Origin: Tulasnella sp. 424
Taxonomy: Eukaryota; Basidiomycota; Agaricomycetes; Cantharellales; Tulasnellaceae
Reading direction: 5' to 3'
DNA length: 64,000 nt
NCBI GenBank assembly: GCA_019633425.1
Contig: WSUB01000205.1
Span: 1 to 64,000, forward strand
Shown: positions 33,160 to 44,347 of the stretch, one piece after another
How positions within the stretch are numbered: position 1 is the first letter of the stretch
How the letters are laid out: the number at the start of each line of letters is the position of its first letter
Made by a program: the position numbers and the translations under genes
The notes under the pieces: model-generated
What the model saw: the letters and a program-made list of their open reading frames with translations, nothing else
The model's database searches: none
Told to the model about the DNA's origin: nothing

Positions 33160-36100
33160 ATGAGCCACCTCAATGATCCTCCATGGAAAGTAAAAAGTAA
33201 GTCGCTCAGGTGTTCCCTTTTTGAGCACAGAAGTTGAACAAAAGCGTCACCCCCATTCCGTCCCCCGTCGCTGCAGCACGACCCTGTCCCTTCTACACAA
33301 GAGGCAATTGTCTCTTTTCCGCATCCTGCAACTTCATCCATACCGTCAAATCCCCAGTAGCCCCCGAAGTGCGCATTACAGAGGCTAGCATCAGAGAGGC
33401 GACGAGCGACGACGGCTCCGGACTGCCACCGTCAAAGTCTCGTGGTGGCGCCGGGATCGGCGGTAACGCAACCCTGAACAACAACAGCCACAAGGATGGA
33501 TACGATGCTCCTTCAACTCCTCCCAATGTCATCTCACCGCCGTTCAGCGACGATACTCCTCCGGAAACTTTCGCTCCTCAGCCCAGCATCTGGGGGTCTG
33601 GTCGGAGGCGGTATTCATGGGCGCCGTCTATACGGTCCATCTCATCTGCAGGGTCCAACTTGACCTACCCGACGGACCTGTCTCCTACGGCATCGTACAT
33701 GTCCGAAAACGACGACGACATTGACGGCATTGACGACGATGAGGACGAACGCCCGGAACTTGATGGGTTGGAAGTCGTTGCCGCCTACGGGTTGCCTTCG
33801 GCGAATAACCCCAACGACACCTTTGAGTTTGTAAGTTTCGGTACCTTAATGGCGGAGAACACGTGTCTGAGGTAATCCTACGCGTTCATAGGTTCGCAGT
33901 CGTCCTGTCAGCAATGCTACCACCGGCACGATTCCAGCTCACGCCCGCTCACAAAGCGTGACCAACGACGACGACAACCCCGTACGACCAGCCCGTTTGT
34001 CGCAGTCGACGATCAACGCGGCCGTCGTTTCATCTGCACGTGTGGCGCAATACCAACCTACCAGAAGCACGGTCTCCTTCCGCCTTCCTCCCGAAGACGG
34101 AGTGCCTGAAGAAGAGCCCAAGGTCGTCACCCCTGCTTCGGCGATCAGCGACCCCGACGGTCAAGTCCTGGATGTGAAGAGCCCCGCTCCGTTAGGAGAT
34201 GCATTCGTATTGGTATGAATCTGGCATCCGCTTTGCATTTGACGACGCGCGACGCTGATAGAATTCATATACATAGCGTTCTCCTAAACCCCGACGAACG
34301 AAGAGCTCAAAGACCGCTTCTTCTCTTCATCAAGACTCGGACATTGAATACGATGACGAAGGACTTGGACTATCAGTCGAGGAACCGACCGTTAAGCTCA
34401 CCGACGCCACTCCGTCGCCGCCGAGACCTGAATCGCCAGAACAAGAGGCGCTGGAAGAAATGTTCCTCCACGGCGGCGATGCTTCAGCCACCCTCGACCG
34501 ACCTTTACGACGCTCTGGAGATCGGCAGCTCAGCCTTAACGAGGTCTTTCTCAATTTACAGGACCCCAGTTCGCGTCCTCGAAGGATCGACCGGATCATG
34601 CAAGGCCTCTCACCCGAAACCCCGATCAACTCTGTGTTGCCGACCAGTGCCATCTCAGCGACGAGTCAGCGGCCTGCGCCGTTTCAAGGGGACGGAGACC
34701 GGAAAAGCACAGCGTTCAGAGAGGTGCGTGAGGAACTTAGCCAGAGATCGTGTCCGATGCTTCCTTTGCTCATTGATTCGATTCTCGTTAGCATCTGGCC
34801 ACGCTCATGGCCAAGCGCTCGGCTCAATTATCCGATCCGGACTGGGAGAAGAACCAGGGCAGGCTAAAGAGGATAGCGGTACCCGCGCCAGGAAGCGCGC
34901 CAGCGACCAAGACGCAATTCGGGTTGGGAGACGCCCAGCGACAGCAGACGTTGCCTCCTTTACCGGAATCCGCTGCTCCTCGGTTGAAAATGTTCGACGT
35001 ACGTTTGCCCTTAACTCGCTTAGAGAAATGTTTTGTGTGTCGTCGATCTTTACTCACCTTTTTTCCTCTCTCCCTCCGCATTTGGTTTTTTTTTAGGCGT
35101 TTTCGCCGGATGGGGTGAACCCTGCTTTCACGCGGCCCAGAAGACCAGGTCATCGAAAGCGGAATGCGGGTGGACAGGGGGGTACGCCGGCGACGAGTGG
35201 GTCCATCAGCGTCCCGTCCGCTTCCGTTCCAGCGTCAACCAGAAATTCGCCTCCGACGACGACCACGTCGCCCGCTCTACGCGAGAGTCCGCCACCGTTA
35301 CCTCCATCGGCCTCTTTGACTTACCTTTCACCCTTGGCTTCTCCTGCTCAACCCACATTCTCACCGAAACAGGACGACGCCTCCCCCTCCCCACCTCTAT
35401 CGGCCTCTTTGACCCACCTCTCTCCATCGGCTTCTCCTTCCCAACCTGCGTTCTCACCGAAGCAAGCTGCATCCCCGCAGCTAAGTCCGCAGGTGGTTGA
35501 GCCGCGCAAGTTGAGTCCACCCCCACCTTCGACTCCGAAGCGGAGAAGACGGCGGCCGTCGTCCTCTGCTGCGGAACGGGACGGTGGACCGAGCAGGATG
35601 GGAAGTGTCACGGGCACGCCCGTGCATGATTCTCCGGAGGATTTCAGGGGGTTGAAGGAGAGGCAGTATTTTAGTCCGTTGGAGGAGGATGATGCGCAGG
35701 CTGCGATGTCGGTTGTTGGAGTGTATGAAGGTGGGACGGCGGAAGGCGTTCGTGAATCTGTCGTTGGCGAGAGGAGAAGAAGTAGTGCTGTGCCAGTCGT
35801 GGAGAGCAGGAGGAGTAGTGCAGCGCCGGTTGTGGAGAAGAGAATGAGTAGCGCAGCGCCCGTCAATGAGAGGAGAAGGAGCAGTGCAGCGCCCGTCAAC
35901 GAGAGGAGAAGGAGCAGCGCAGCGCCAGTCGACGAGAGGAGAAGGAGTAGTGCAGTGCCCGTTACCGAGAGGAGAATGAGTGAGGCAGCGTTAGTCGACG
36001 ACGACGTCCAGGAAACCGAGTCGGAAACCCACGCTGACTCTGGTTCGGAGACTGGCTCTGTCCCCAAGGACCGTGGGGAGAGCATTGGTCTTGGTAGACC

Positions 36101-38997
36101 ACCTCCGGCTTCGAGGCGACGAACGTCCAAATCGTCGAGATCCAACGCTTCCTCGGGAGCTCCGTCCACCGAACACACCGTCCGGAATGTTTCCAAACCC
36201 GTACCAACTCGAACCTTTAGCGCCAAGTCCTCAAGAGTCTCCTCCATCAACCAAGGCCCCGAACGAACCGAGACGTTGCTGCTTGCCCCCGAGGATGGGA
36301 TTCCGAGAAGTACCAGTCGGGACTTTACCCCGCGGGTTCATAGGATTGGGACATCTGCAGAAGATGGTATTACGCCCAAGGCTAAAAGCAATAGCACGCA
36401 CTCTCGTGGCAATAGCTTCGAAAAGAGGCCTGAAGAAGAAGAAGAGGAGGAGGAAGACACGGTGCCGCCCGTTCCTCAGCTCTTGCCTGCCGCGGATTTA
36501 GCTCTCTCGCCCAAGTTCCAACCACGACCGCTACGATTGGTGAGGATTCTTGAAGGTCTTGTTCTTGGCGCGTTTTCAGCATGCTGATGAAAAAATTCGG
36601 TGGTTAGTCCCGATTGTTTGAACAGGTTCAGAACACCGCTCCACAAAGCCTGCCCGAGCCCCTACCGTCGCTCCCGGGGACCGCTACTCCCAGTAGCGTA
36701 CGCTCACGGCAAAGCCGTAGACCTCTCTCTGCCATTTTTATGACCGAAGACGAAGAAAACATAGACAGCATGCCTAATTCTGCTCGCATCGATTCGCATC
36801 AAATCCCGCCTAGTCCAACGCCTCGACGACCTCAGCAACAAGTCAATTCTCCATTCCATGCCTTTCAATCTGTAAGTTATCGTATTAGCCTTGCGTCGTC
36901 CCTGAAAACTGACGCTCCCGCTACGCTGAAGCCCGCCTTTTCACATACCCCTCCAGGCTCCGCAGGATACCCTTTCACCAGCACGCCTCAGACATCATCA
37001 TCCAATCGCATTCGTTCAGATTCAATTTCAGAAGAACCCGTCGCACAACCTTCACCATTCGTTTTCCCTTCTTCACGACCAGGAATCCCAGATATGCCTC
37101 TCGTTTCACCTGCTAGTTCCATTCGAAGTCGACAATCTCGAACAGCACACCTTCCTTACCTTCACAACGCCGGATTCGTCCCGAAGCACACGCCCAGATC
37201 GAGCGCCACTACGCCAGTCACGTCTGCCTCGTCCAAGACGCCAACGTCATCCTTGCAGCCAGCTCCACTCTCTGGCCGGCATTCCAGGCATTTGTCCGTA
37301 GAGTCGGCCGTCTCTGCTGCGTCATCAGCAGCGTCCTCGGCCGTCGCCAAGCCATTACTCTTCTTCGCGATTGCGTCGGACGACGTGAAAGAAGTGGAAC
37401 GATTGCTGTCGAGCGGGGAGGCAAATGCCAATGACCGAGCCGGTCCGGATGACCTGCCTGCCTTACTCTTCACGATGGGCAATGAAGGGTTGAAGAATAA
37501 GAACGAGATCATCAAGACCCTGTTGGCTTATGGTGCCGACCCTTCTGTGCTGCAACAATTCAATGGTCACGCGAATCGTCCTTCGACCTCAAGTCATCCG
37601 TCGACTGGAAGTCAAAACTCGGTCGATGACGAAGGGGGTGAAGATCGACGATCCTCGGTCATGACCGTCCGCCAAGCTGAACGCAGCAAGAGCCCAAGTC
37701 CTACGAGGCAAATCACCATGGGTATGAATCCAGAGATAGAGTAAGCGATTCACCCTGCCTGAGCATTCATCCACTTACTCATTTCTCATTGCAGTTACTA
37801 CCTAACCCGCGTGACTGAGATGCCCGAGAAACAGCTGGACGCTCTGAGAAAGGCTGGCTTCGACCCGCTCGCAAGGATGCCATTCAAAATGATTGGTCAG
37901 GACTTGGTGCTACAGGAGCTTCTCCGAGTTCTTGCGAGACATTCCGCCCGAGGAGGATCAACTCCGGTCTCAATTATCTTCGCAGGTGGGTTTCGTGTTG
38001 CAGGTATTTGAAAATCCTGGAGCTAACCCCCAGTCCGACAACCTCTAGGTCCTAGCGGACATGGAAAGAGTTTCCTTTCTCGCAGCATCGGGGAATTGCT
38101 TCGCATCCCCGCGCACACTGTCAACATGACCAACCTTCGAACACAAGATGAATTCCTTCAAGCTCGTTCACTAACGTCGAAGAATGGAGTGCGTGCACAA
38201 ACTACTCGCTAGACAAGCATTAACTGACACTCCCTCCAGGAGGTTTCACTAGCCTCTTTCCTCTCAGCCAATGAAGGGAAGCGTTGTGCGGTTATTCTCG
38301 AGGTAAACTTGACAGCCCTTCGCCAAAGAATCAATACTCACTTGCCCCGTGTCACCCTACCTAGGAAATCGAGAAAGTTGCAGACAAGAGCGCATCTAAT
38401 ACTCTCCGTACGTCCCCTCCGCTGCTCTCGTTTGCAATCTTTACCGACACATCGATCTAGTTATGCCATGGGAACTGGGCAAGCTCAACACGACAGCCCG
38501 GCAATACGACACCTCTCGCGTCATCTGGATTTCGACATCCAACGCAGGTGTGTTGCTTAAGAGCTGAAGTTCGCTGTCACAAACGTTTAGAACTGATCGT
38601 CTCCTCAGGTGAAGACATTGTTTTCGACTTTGAGCGTGACCGAGGCGACCGTCCTTGCGATCGGAAGGAGTACCTTGACCTTGCAACACGGATCCGAAGG
38701 AACTTGATTCAAAGCCTTGGAGTATGTACTCGCACTCGGTCTTTTCGGCATCTCCTCTAACTGCTCTCTTGACAGGCCTCCCTGGTATCGCGGATCACGA
38801 CCGTCCTTCCTTTCCTCGCCTTCACCCATGCCGAGAAGCTGGCGCTTGCGTACCAAAGCCTGCCTTCCGACACATCACTTTCCAAAGAGGAGCTTGACAC
38901 TATGCTTGACGATATCCTTGCCGACTACATCCCAAGCGAAGGCGTCCGCTCCATTCAACGAGCGGTCCAACGACATTACGAAGACGACATGTGGTAA
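33160..38997 (+). CDS. CCCH zinc finger, ankyrin and ClpB-like AAA+ ATPase protein
   Basis: Fourteen exons sum to exactly 1674 codons with the stop: 33160-33189, 33231-33830, 33892-34212, 34277-34723, 34792-34998, 35097-36539, 36626-37740, 37795-37985, 38049-38188, 38240-38302, 38365-38407, 38461-38547, 38609-38721, 38776-38997. Residues 29-47 form a C-x7-C-x5-C-x3-H finger (CPFYTRGNCLFSASCNFIH). A long Ser/Arg/Pro-rich region follows. About 1258-1325 is ankyrin-like (LLFFAIASDDVKEVERLL, LLAYGADPSVL). From about 1390 comes an HSP100/ClpB second-module AAA+ domain: Walker A GPSGHGKS, Walker B CAVILEEIEK (Glu where Asp is usual), sensor-1 STSNAG, a SRI arginine finger and sensor-2 EGVRSIQRAV. 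Ankyrin plus ClpB D2 recalls animal CLPB/Skd3, but no mitochondrial signal is seen. Two separate genes are possible, but all intron phases join. An intron at 36872-36956 would break the frame and was not used. Confidence 0.75.
35758..35995 (+). repeat. 33 bp minisatellite coding 11-residue RRSSAAPV repeats
   Basis: About seven copies of an 11-residue unit (V-x-E-R-R-R-S-S-A-A-P) lie in the disordered part of the CCCH-ankyrin-AAA+ protein. The middle copies are almost identical at base level (GAGAGGAGAAGGAGCAGTGC). Each unit has a basic-SS motif that could be a kinase site; this is inference. Confidence 0.85.
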
Positions 38998-39141
38998 AAA
39001 TATTCCTCCCCAAAGTACAACGAAACTATATATAAATATTACAACTATGCAAAGTCTATTGTAAGTTATTGGGTCTTTAGTAGACACCGATCAAATTCGG
39101 AAATATGGATTATGTATGAAAAAGACTTGGTCGCGTGGTTC

Positions 39142-42100
39142 CTATATCTTGTTCCATGGTCGGCCATCCGTTGCTGCGGTACTTGGACGTTTAGGAAGCT
39201 TGGGAGGTTTCGACGTTCGCGGCGGAGGTAGAGGAAGCGACGACTCGCTCTTCTGAGCATCGGACATCCATTGTTCGATCTGTTGGTGTGGGACGATGGG
39301 ACCGGGAACGTGCGGAGGTGGTAAAGATGGCCTCGATGAACGTCGCGAAGCTACAGTCGCGGGATTCAATGACCTCGGTGCGTCAGATGTGTTGGCTCGC
39401 GAACCGTTCGTTCCAAGGTTTGCGAGGCTTGGAAGAGTGTGGAAATCGTAGTCCAGTGGTCTTGACGTGAGCAAGGGTCTCGTGTGGGCAGCCGCTGACG
39501 CCGCTCGCGGCCTGTTGGCCGTCGCATTCGCCGCCCTTCTTGCCCAGTCAGAAGCCGTGAAATTTGAAGGAGCCAGCTTGGCGAACGGGTCGGCCAACTC
39601 GTCCGCTGGGTTAGGCGCGGATACTACGATGGCCTTGGATGCTGTGCTGGGTCGTTTGGTGGGCGTCTTGGGCCGTTTGGGCGTACTCGGTCGCCCAGGC
39701 GTCGACGGTCGAGAAAGAACCTTGGAGAAGGCTGATCGAACTCCACCGCCCTTTAGCTTTGCAAGCGTGGCCTCTTCGGCGCTCAGAGTTTCCCCCTGAC
39801 TTGGTGTGTGGGAGAGGAGCTGGGCGGGTGTCTGATGTCGAGGTGGAAGGGGAGGTACTGGAGGTGAGGCCGACTCGACTGTAGTGATCTTCGAACGACC
39901 ATCACCAGCTGACACGATGCGGGATTTTGTAGGGGAGACCGCAACTCGAGGTGGCCTAAGCTTGGAAGAGGATATTTTGGGTGTGATGCTCTTCTTAACA
40001 ACTTGGAACATGCCGATCTTCTTTCCTCGCTCAGGTTCAAGGAGGAGTGGGGAGCAGAAGAACGTCAAGGGAGAAAAAGTCTAGATTGATTGGATCAATT
40101 TACCGGCCGTGAAAGATATAGCATGATGAACATACCTTTTCACCATTTACTTCCAACCCGTTGGCGGCCTTTCGATCGTCCACGAGATACTCCATCTTCC
40201 AAAACAGCTTTCCCTTATCCTCCCAGCCCTGAACAGTATACACGCCATTCTCCTTCAGCCACAAGCTCGCTTCACGAGAGATATAATCTTTGCTGTCGTC
40301 GCCATTGATTGTAACCCGTCGCAAAGTTGGCGGACCGTCGAATTTCTGGGTTCGTCGTCATCAATCAACCGTCAATGCTCAAGCAATGGCGGGGACGTAC
40401 AGCATGATGAAAAACAAATATATCTCTGGAACTCATCCTGAACTCCGCCAGCCCGTATTCTCCGTACAAATCATCTTCAAAGCACGAGCCGGGCGTTGAG
40501 GGGGTCACCACGGCGGATGACCTCGACCCACTTCTCGAATGATGCGTCATAAAGGAGGCGCTGCTGGTGGTTGCGACGGATTTTGTGCTCGCCCCTTCTA
40601 AAAGCAAGGCATACTCGCGTCCATAGGAAGGTTTTAACGTGTTATAAGTGTGCCGGTGCAAGTGAAACCTGGGGTTGATGCCACGAAAACCTTCCTGCTT
40701 GACCAGAACGCACCCGGACGTCAGAAATTTCTTCGTGTGCAGATACGTAAAATAGCATTTCAGTATTAACAAGCTTACCTGGTCGATATGCAGCTCCACG
40801 ATCGTGTCTTTGAGGAACGCAATCTTGGCGGGTAGATTTACGTTAACAAACGACCTTGACCCTACCGAGTAATTACTACCGCTCAGATGGGACGTCCTTG
40901 GCGAGCCGGTCCCACTAGCTGCAGGCGATATTGCTCGTTTCAGCTCCCGCTCTTCCCCTTGGTGTTGCTGCAAATTGCCCCCGTAGCCGGGCAACCCGTC
41001 GTACGGCCCTGCTTGGCCGGAGAGAAAAGCACCTCTCGGAAGGCCTTCGCCTTTCCGATCAGACACATGGTGGGCGTAGTACGGATGCTCTTCATCTAAC
41101 GCTGGCCGGTATTGTGATAGTCGATCGATGGGAGCCATGGTAGGTGTGCTTTGTCCAGCGTCCTCTCTACGAAAAGACGAAGCCGATGGGTCGAATTGCT
41201 GGGGGAATAGAGCTGGAGGATCAGACGGAGGTGGGAGTGGGCGGTCTTCCGCACTCTCACTAGTGAATAGGGAAGAGGAAGGCGGAGTAATGACCCCTGA
41301 ATGTTGGGCGAAAGTGATTGGCGTCTCAGGCGTTACGATGTGTATTGAACTTGGCGTTGGATGTGGGCGTTCGTTTTTATGAGTTCTAGGAGTGGAGATA
41401 GCCGACCCGAGTGACGAAGATGTGGCTAGATGCTGTATTGCGTCTTGTTGAGTGCTAGTGCCGACGGTAGGGACGGTGACGCTGGACGAGCGACAGCGTA
41501 CTGGCGAGGGATCATGAGCGGAAGTCGCGTTACTGCCGCTCAGACTGATGAACGGTCCCTGTTCAGGGTGCAGACTAATGCCATCATCACTCCCGAGCGG
41601 CTCTCCACAGGAGGAGGAAGGGGTGACCTCAGTGGGGTGCGTTGAGATCGACGTTGCCGACAGCGACGAGTAAGATCGCGATGACTCCGCGGTCGAAGAG
41701 AACGCTGATAGTGGGGCAGACTCCAATCCAACCGAATCTCTTTTGTCGGAAGTGCCGTCCTCTGCATCCTCCTTCTGGGGAGTGGAGGGTGAAGGCTTTG
41801 GGGATCCTGGGAGGGGTTGGTCTTGCTCGGGACAGATATTTCCTAACGGCCTTGCAGTGTGTCCACTTGCCTCCCTCGCACGACGGGGTTCGGTACTCGG
41901 GAACGGGTCGTGGTTATATCCATTGTTGATTGTTCCCGTCAAACGTGGCAAAGCATCGAACGAGATGGCTGGCCCCAACGCAGGCGAAGAATTTTTAGGA
42001 AGGGGAAGGTAGTGCTGATCAGATCGTCCGTCATGGTTGTTAACCGAAGGCGAGTCGGGACCTGGTGGATCGTAGTATGCTGACAGGGAAAATATCGACG

Positions 42101-42905
42101 TGGCGTCGTCGTCATCATGGTCGTAGTGCGAGTGACGGGGTGCAAGGTGCCTATCGTCAGGATGAAGAGACGAAGGGTCGGGGGATGCATAGGGAGAGAG
42201 ATAGGCGGAGCTTTTGGCCGAACGGAGACGGGAGGCGAACCCGCGGGGAGATCCGTGAGGTACGATCGGAGAAGCGAGCGCGTCGACACTAGGAGCTTCG
42301 ACACCCAGTCCTACTATGGCTCTGTGCGTCTTTACCCCGTCATCATTCTTCGAGTCTTCAATGGACCCTGGAACATGAACTGCGGGTGTAGCCTCCTCGA
42401 TCATGTCAAATCTACCTTTCCAAAGGCGTCTCCTAGGGACCGGGGAGCCCGACGACGGTCCTGCGGCACTCCCCAGCGGCGAGGCAGGATCATCAGTAGG
42501 ACCGGTAGAGTAACCGAAAGCTTGAGGACTTTGGTTTGGTCTAGGTGAGTCCGATATGCTGCCCACACCGGAAGGGAAGATTGGAGAGTCTCCAGTTGAA
42601 GTCGGAAGCTGCTGGTGGCCCAAATTCCAAGCGTTTGGACGAGGAGAAGAGGGGTCAAAGACGATCGGAATGGATCCGACGCTCCATGTACGCGATGGAG
42701 CGCGGTGGTTACCGTTGGGGGTGTTGGATGCGCTGGGAGTCGTTGGGCCAATACCGGGGGATTCTGGTGTGCTTGGAAGATCGGATCGTCCTAACGGCTG
42801 CCGGCGAAAAGGCGAATATGAAGTGGGCACTGATGGAGACGTAGATGGACGTGGCGGGGTTCTTGGCTGGGAGTCGTGACGGCGGAAGAGTGATCTGCTG
42901 GGCAT
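39142..42905 (-). CDS. Large Ser/Pro-rich protein with a conserved C-terminal core, function unknown
   Basis: My model has exons 40779-42905, 40639-40694, 40486-40597, 40136-40345 and 39142-40080, in frame for 1147 residues. The first ~690 residues are low-complexity Ser/Pro-rich, starting MPSRSLFRRHDSQPRTPPRP. The core follows: VNLPAKIAFLKDTIVELHID, then EGFRGINPRFHLHRHTYNT, YDASFEKWVEVIRRGDPLNA, KFDGPPTLRRVTINGDDSKD and GKLFWKMEYLVDDRKAANG, then a charged ELEPERGKK-like segment and a Pro/Lys-rich tail ending RPWNKI. It resembles conserved agaricomycete proteins without a known function; no catalytic motif is visible. The small introns in the core (46, 84 and 140 bases) are uncertain. Reading straight through them is partly open but gives low-complexity Ser-rich sequence that looks like a shadow frame. 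Confidence 0.65.
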
Positions 42906-44347
42906 GAGTCAAGGAACGAGGAAAGGCCAGGGGGGAGGGGGAGAAAGTGTGCGGAAGGGGGCAGGCAAAATAAAGATAACCAAAAGGGATCTACTAAAAG
43001 CTGTAGAGAAGCACGGGGTAGCGGACTGGTATTTAGAAAAGAGTGCCTGAACTTGCGTAGTGGACTTGCAGGTCGCCAGGAGCATCCCTCGATCGGCACG
43101 TCCTTGCGTTTTTCTCCATCGATAAATTCAGAGCTCTCAGCGACTAGTCAGTGGTCGAACAAGCGGGAAAGCCCAAGCCAAGCGGCAAAAGAGATATTCG
43201 GATTCAAAAAAAAATCATAGTCCGTGTCAATTGATTTGAGGTGCGCCCAGCAGGAAAACAAATACAGATCAAGTTCCGCCCAGAAGACAGCACTGTTAGA
43301 GTTGAGCCTTTACATTTCCCTCCGGCGGAAATTGAAGCATTGAATTCTGTAGGAGAAGACCAGTAGAGCCGGAGTGAAGCAGAAAGTTCGAGCAGACATA
43401 GATGGGCCAACAACGGAGACTAAAATTGCCAAGTGATCGAAAGTTGCATGAGCACAAACCAAAACTAATTGTAATCTCGTGTAGAATGGGCGGGCAAATA
43501 TGTCTTCTTGGAGCCATTCAATGTTGATATGGACTGCAAGGGGCCCTCTCATGCGCCTCGGTGCCCGCCCAGGGATTACCACTTTGCACCTCGAAGGACG
43601 AACCTAGGTTCATTCCTTTGCAATACGCTTGTCTTGAAAAGAAACGGTACAACCAATTCGAGCTCGGAGAGATCCGGAGGCTGCGCTCACAGCAACAAAT
43701 TCTTGAGCTTGCGTAATTACTCGTCTCTCCTACCGTGCCCTGCGTTCCCAACTTTTGCGAACCGTGCAATATCACCCGTTCAGCAGGTCCAGGACGAAGT
43801 ATCCTATAGATTAAAACCTGAGCAAAACACTTCGAGCTCGAGACTGCATCGTACGTCGTCGCAACGTTAACGTTAAGGGTATGAAGGTTTTAGAAATCAA
43901 AGGAGCTGCGTCTTTCTCTCATAACCCGGGTCCAGTAACGTTAAATAGAAGCTGGAATATCCGTATATACATAATCAATATATTTCACTAGGGAAAGGCT
44001 CAATAACGTGAGCATCGGGTGTTTGGGACGGTGACGACAAGGGCTGAGGGCCGCTCAACCCGACGCCGGCTCTTGAGGGAGGACCCTCGGTGGCTTCCGG
44101 CCTATCACTAAGCGATGATTAGTGAGTCACCAACAGCGAGGTTTGCAATGCACCAGTGGTTCGTGACCGGCTCCGACGATCCAGCATGAAGATGGCCTGG
44201 TTTGTTTACACCTCCGGAAGAGGCGGAGTAGTTTTATTTTTTCTCACCGGGACTACTAATAACAACGCAATTACCCTCCCCACACTACCGCCTGAGAACA
44301 CCGAGGAACTTTAGCACCAACTAGCTAGCAACCACTCGCGCCAAGCA
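42906..44347. repeat. Border of the right F-box block: inverted copy of the B upstream module
   Basis: 42906-43480 carries no recognisable gene (probable 5' region of the Ser/Pro-rich gene). 43490-44210 is the family B upstream module in inverse orientation relative to the left array: the + strand frame 43508-43870 has LKRNGTTNSSSERSGGCAHS, and near 44110 the CACTAAGCGATGATTAGTGAGTCAC block appears. This puts the module ~150-850 bases upstream of B5, the same place it has before B3 and B4. Confidence 0.6.

Noticed and set aside
35348..36250. 300-codon antisense frame with repeated Leu/Ser runs
   Set aside because: It is the mirror of the RRSS minisatellite and the Ser-rich region of the AAA+ gene, with no recognisable domain.
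36872..36956. Possible intron (GTAAGT...CTCCAG) in exon 7 of the AAA+ gene
   Set aside because: Its 85 bases would shift the frame and destroy the downstream ankyrin and AAA+ parts; reading through is open.
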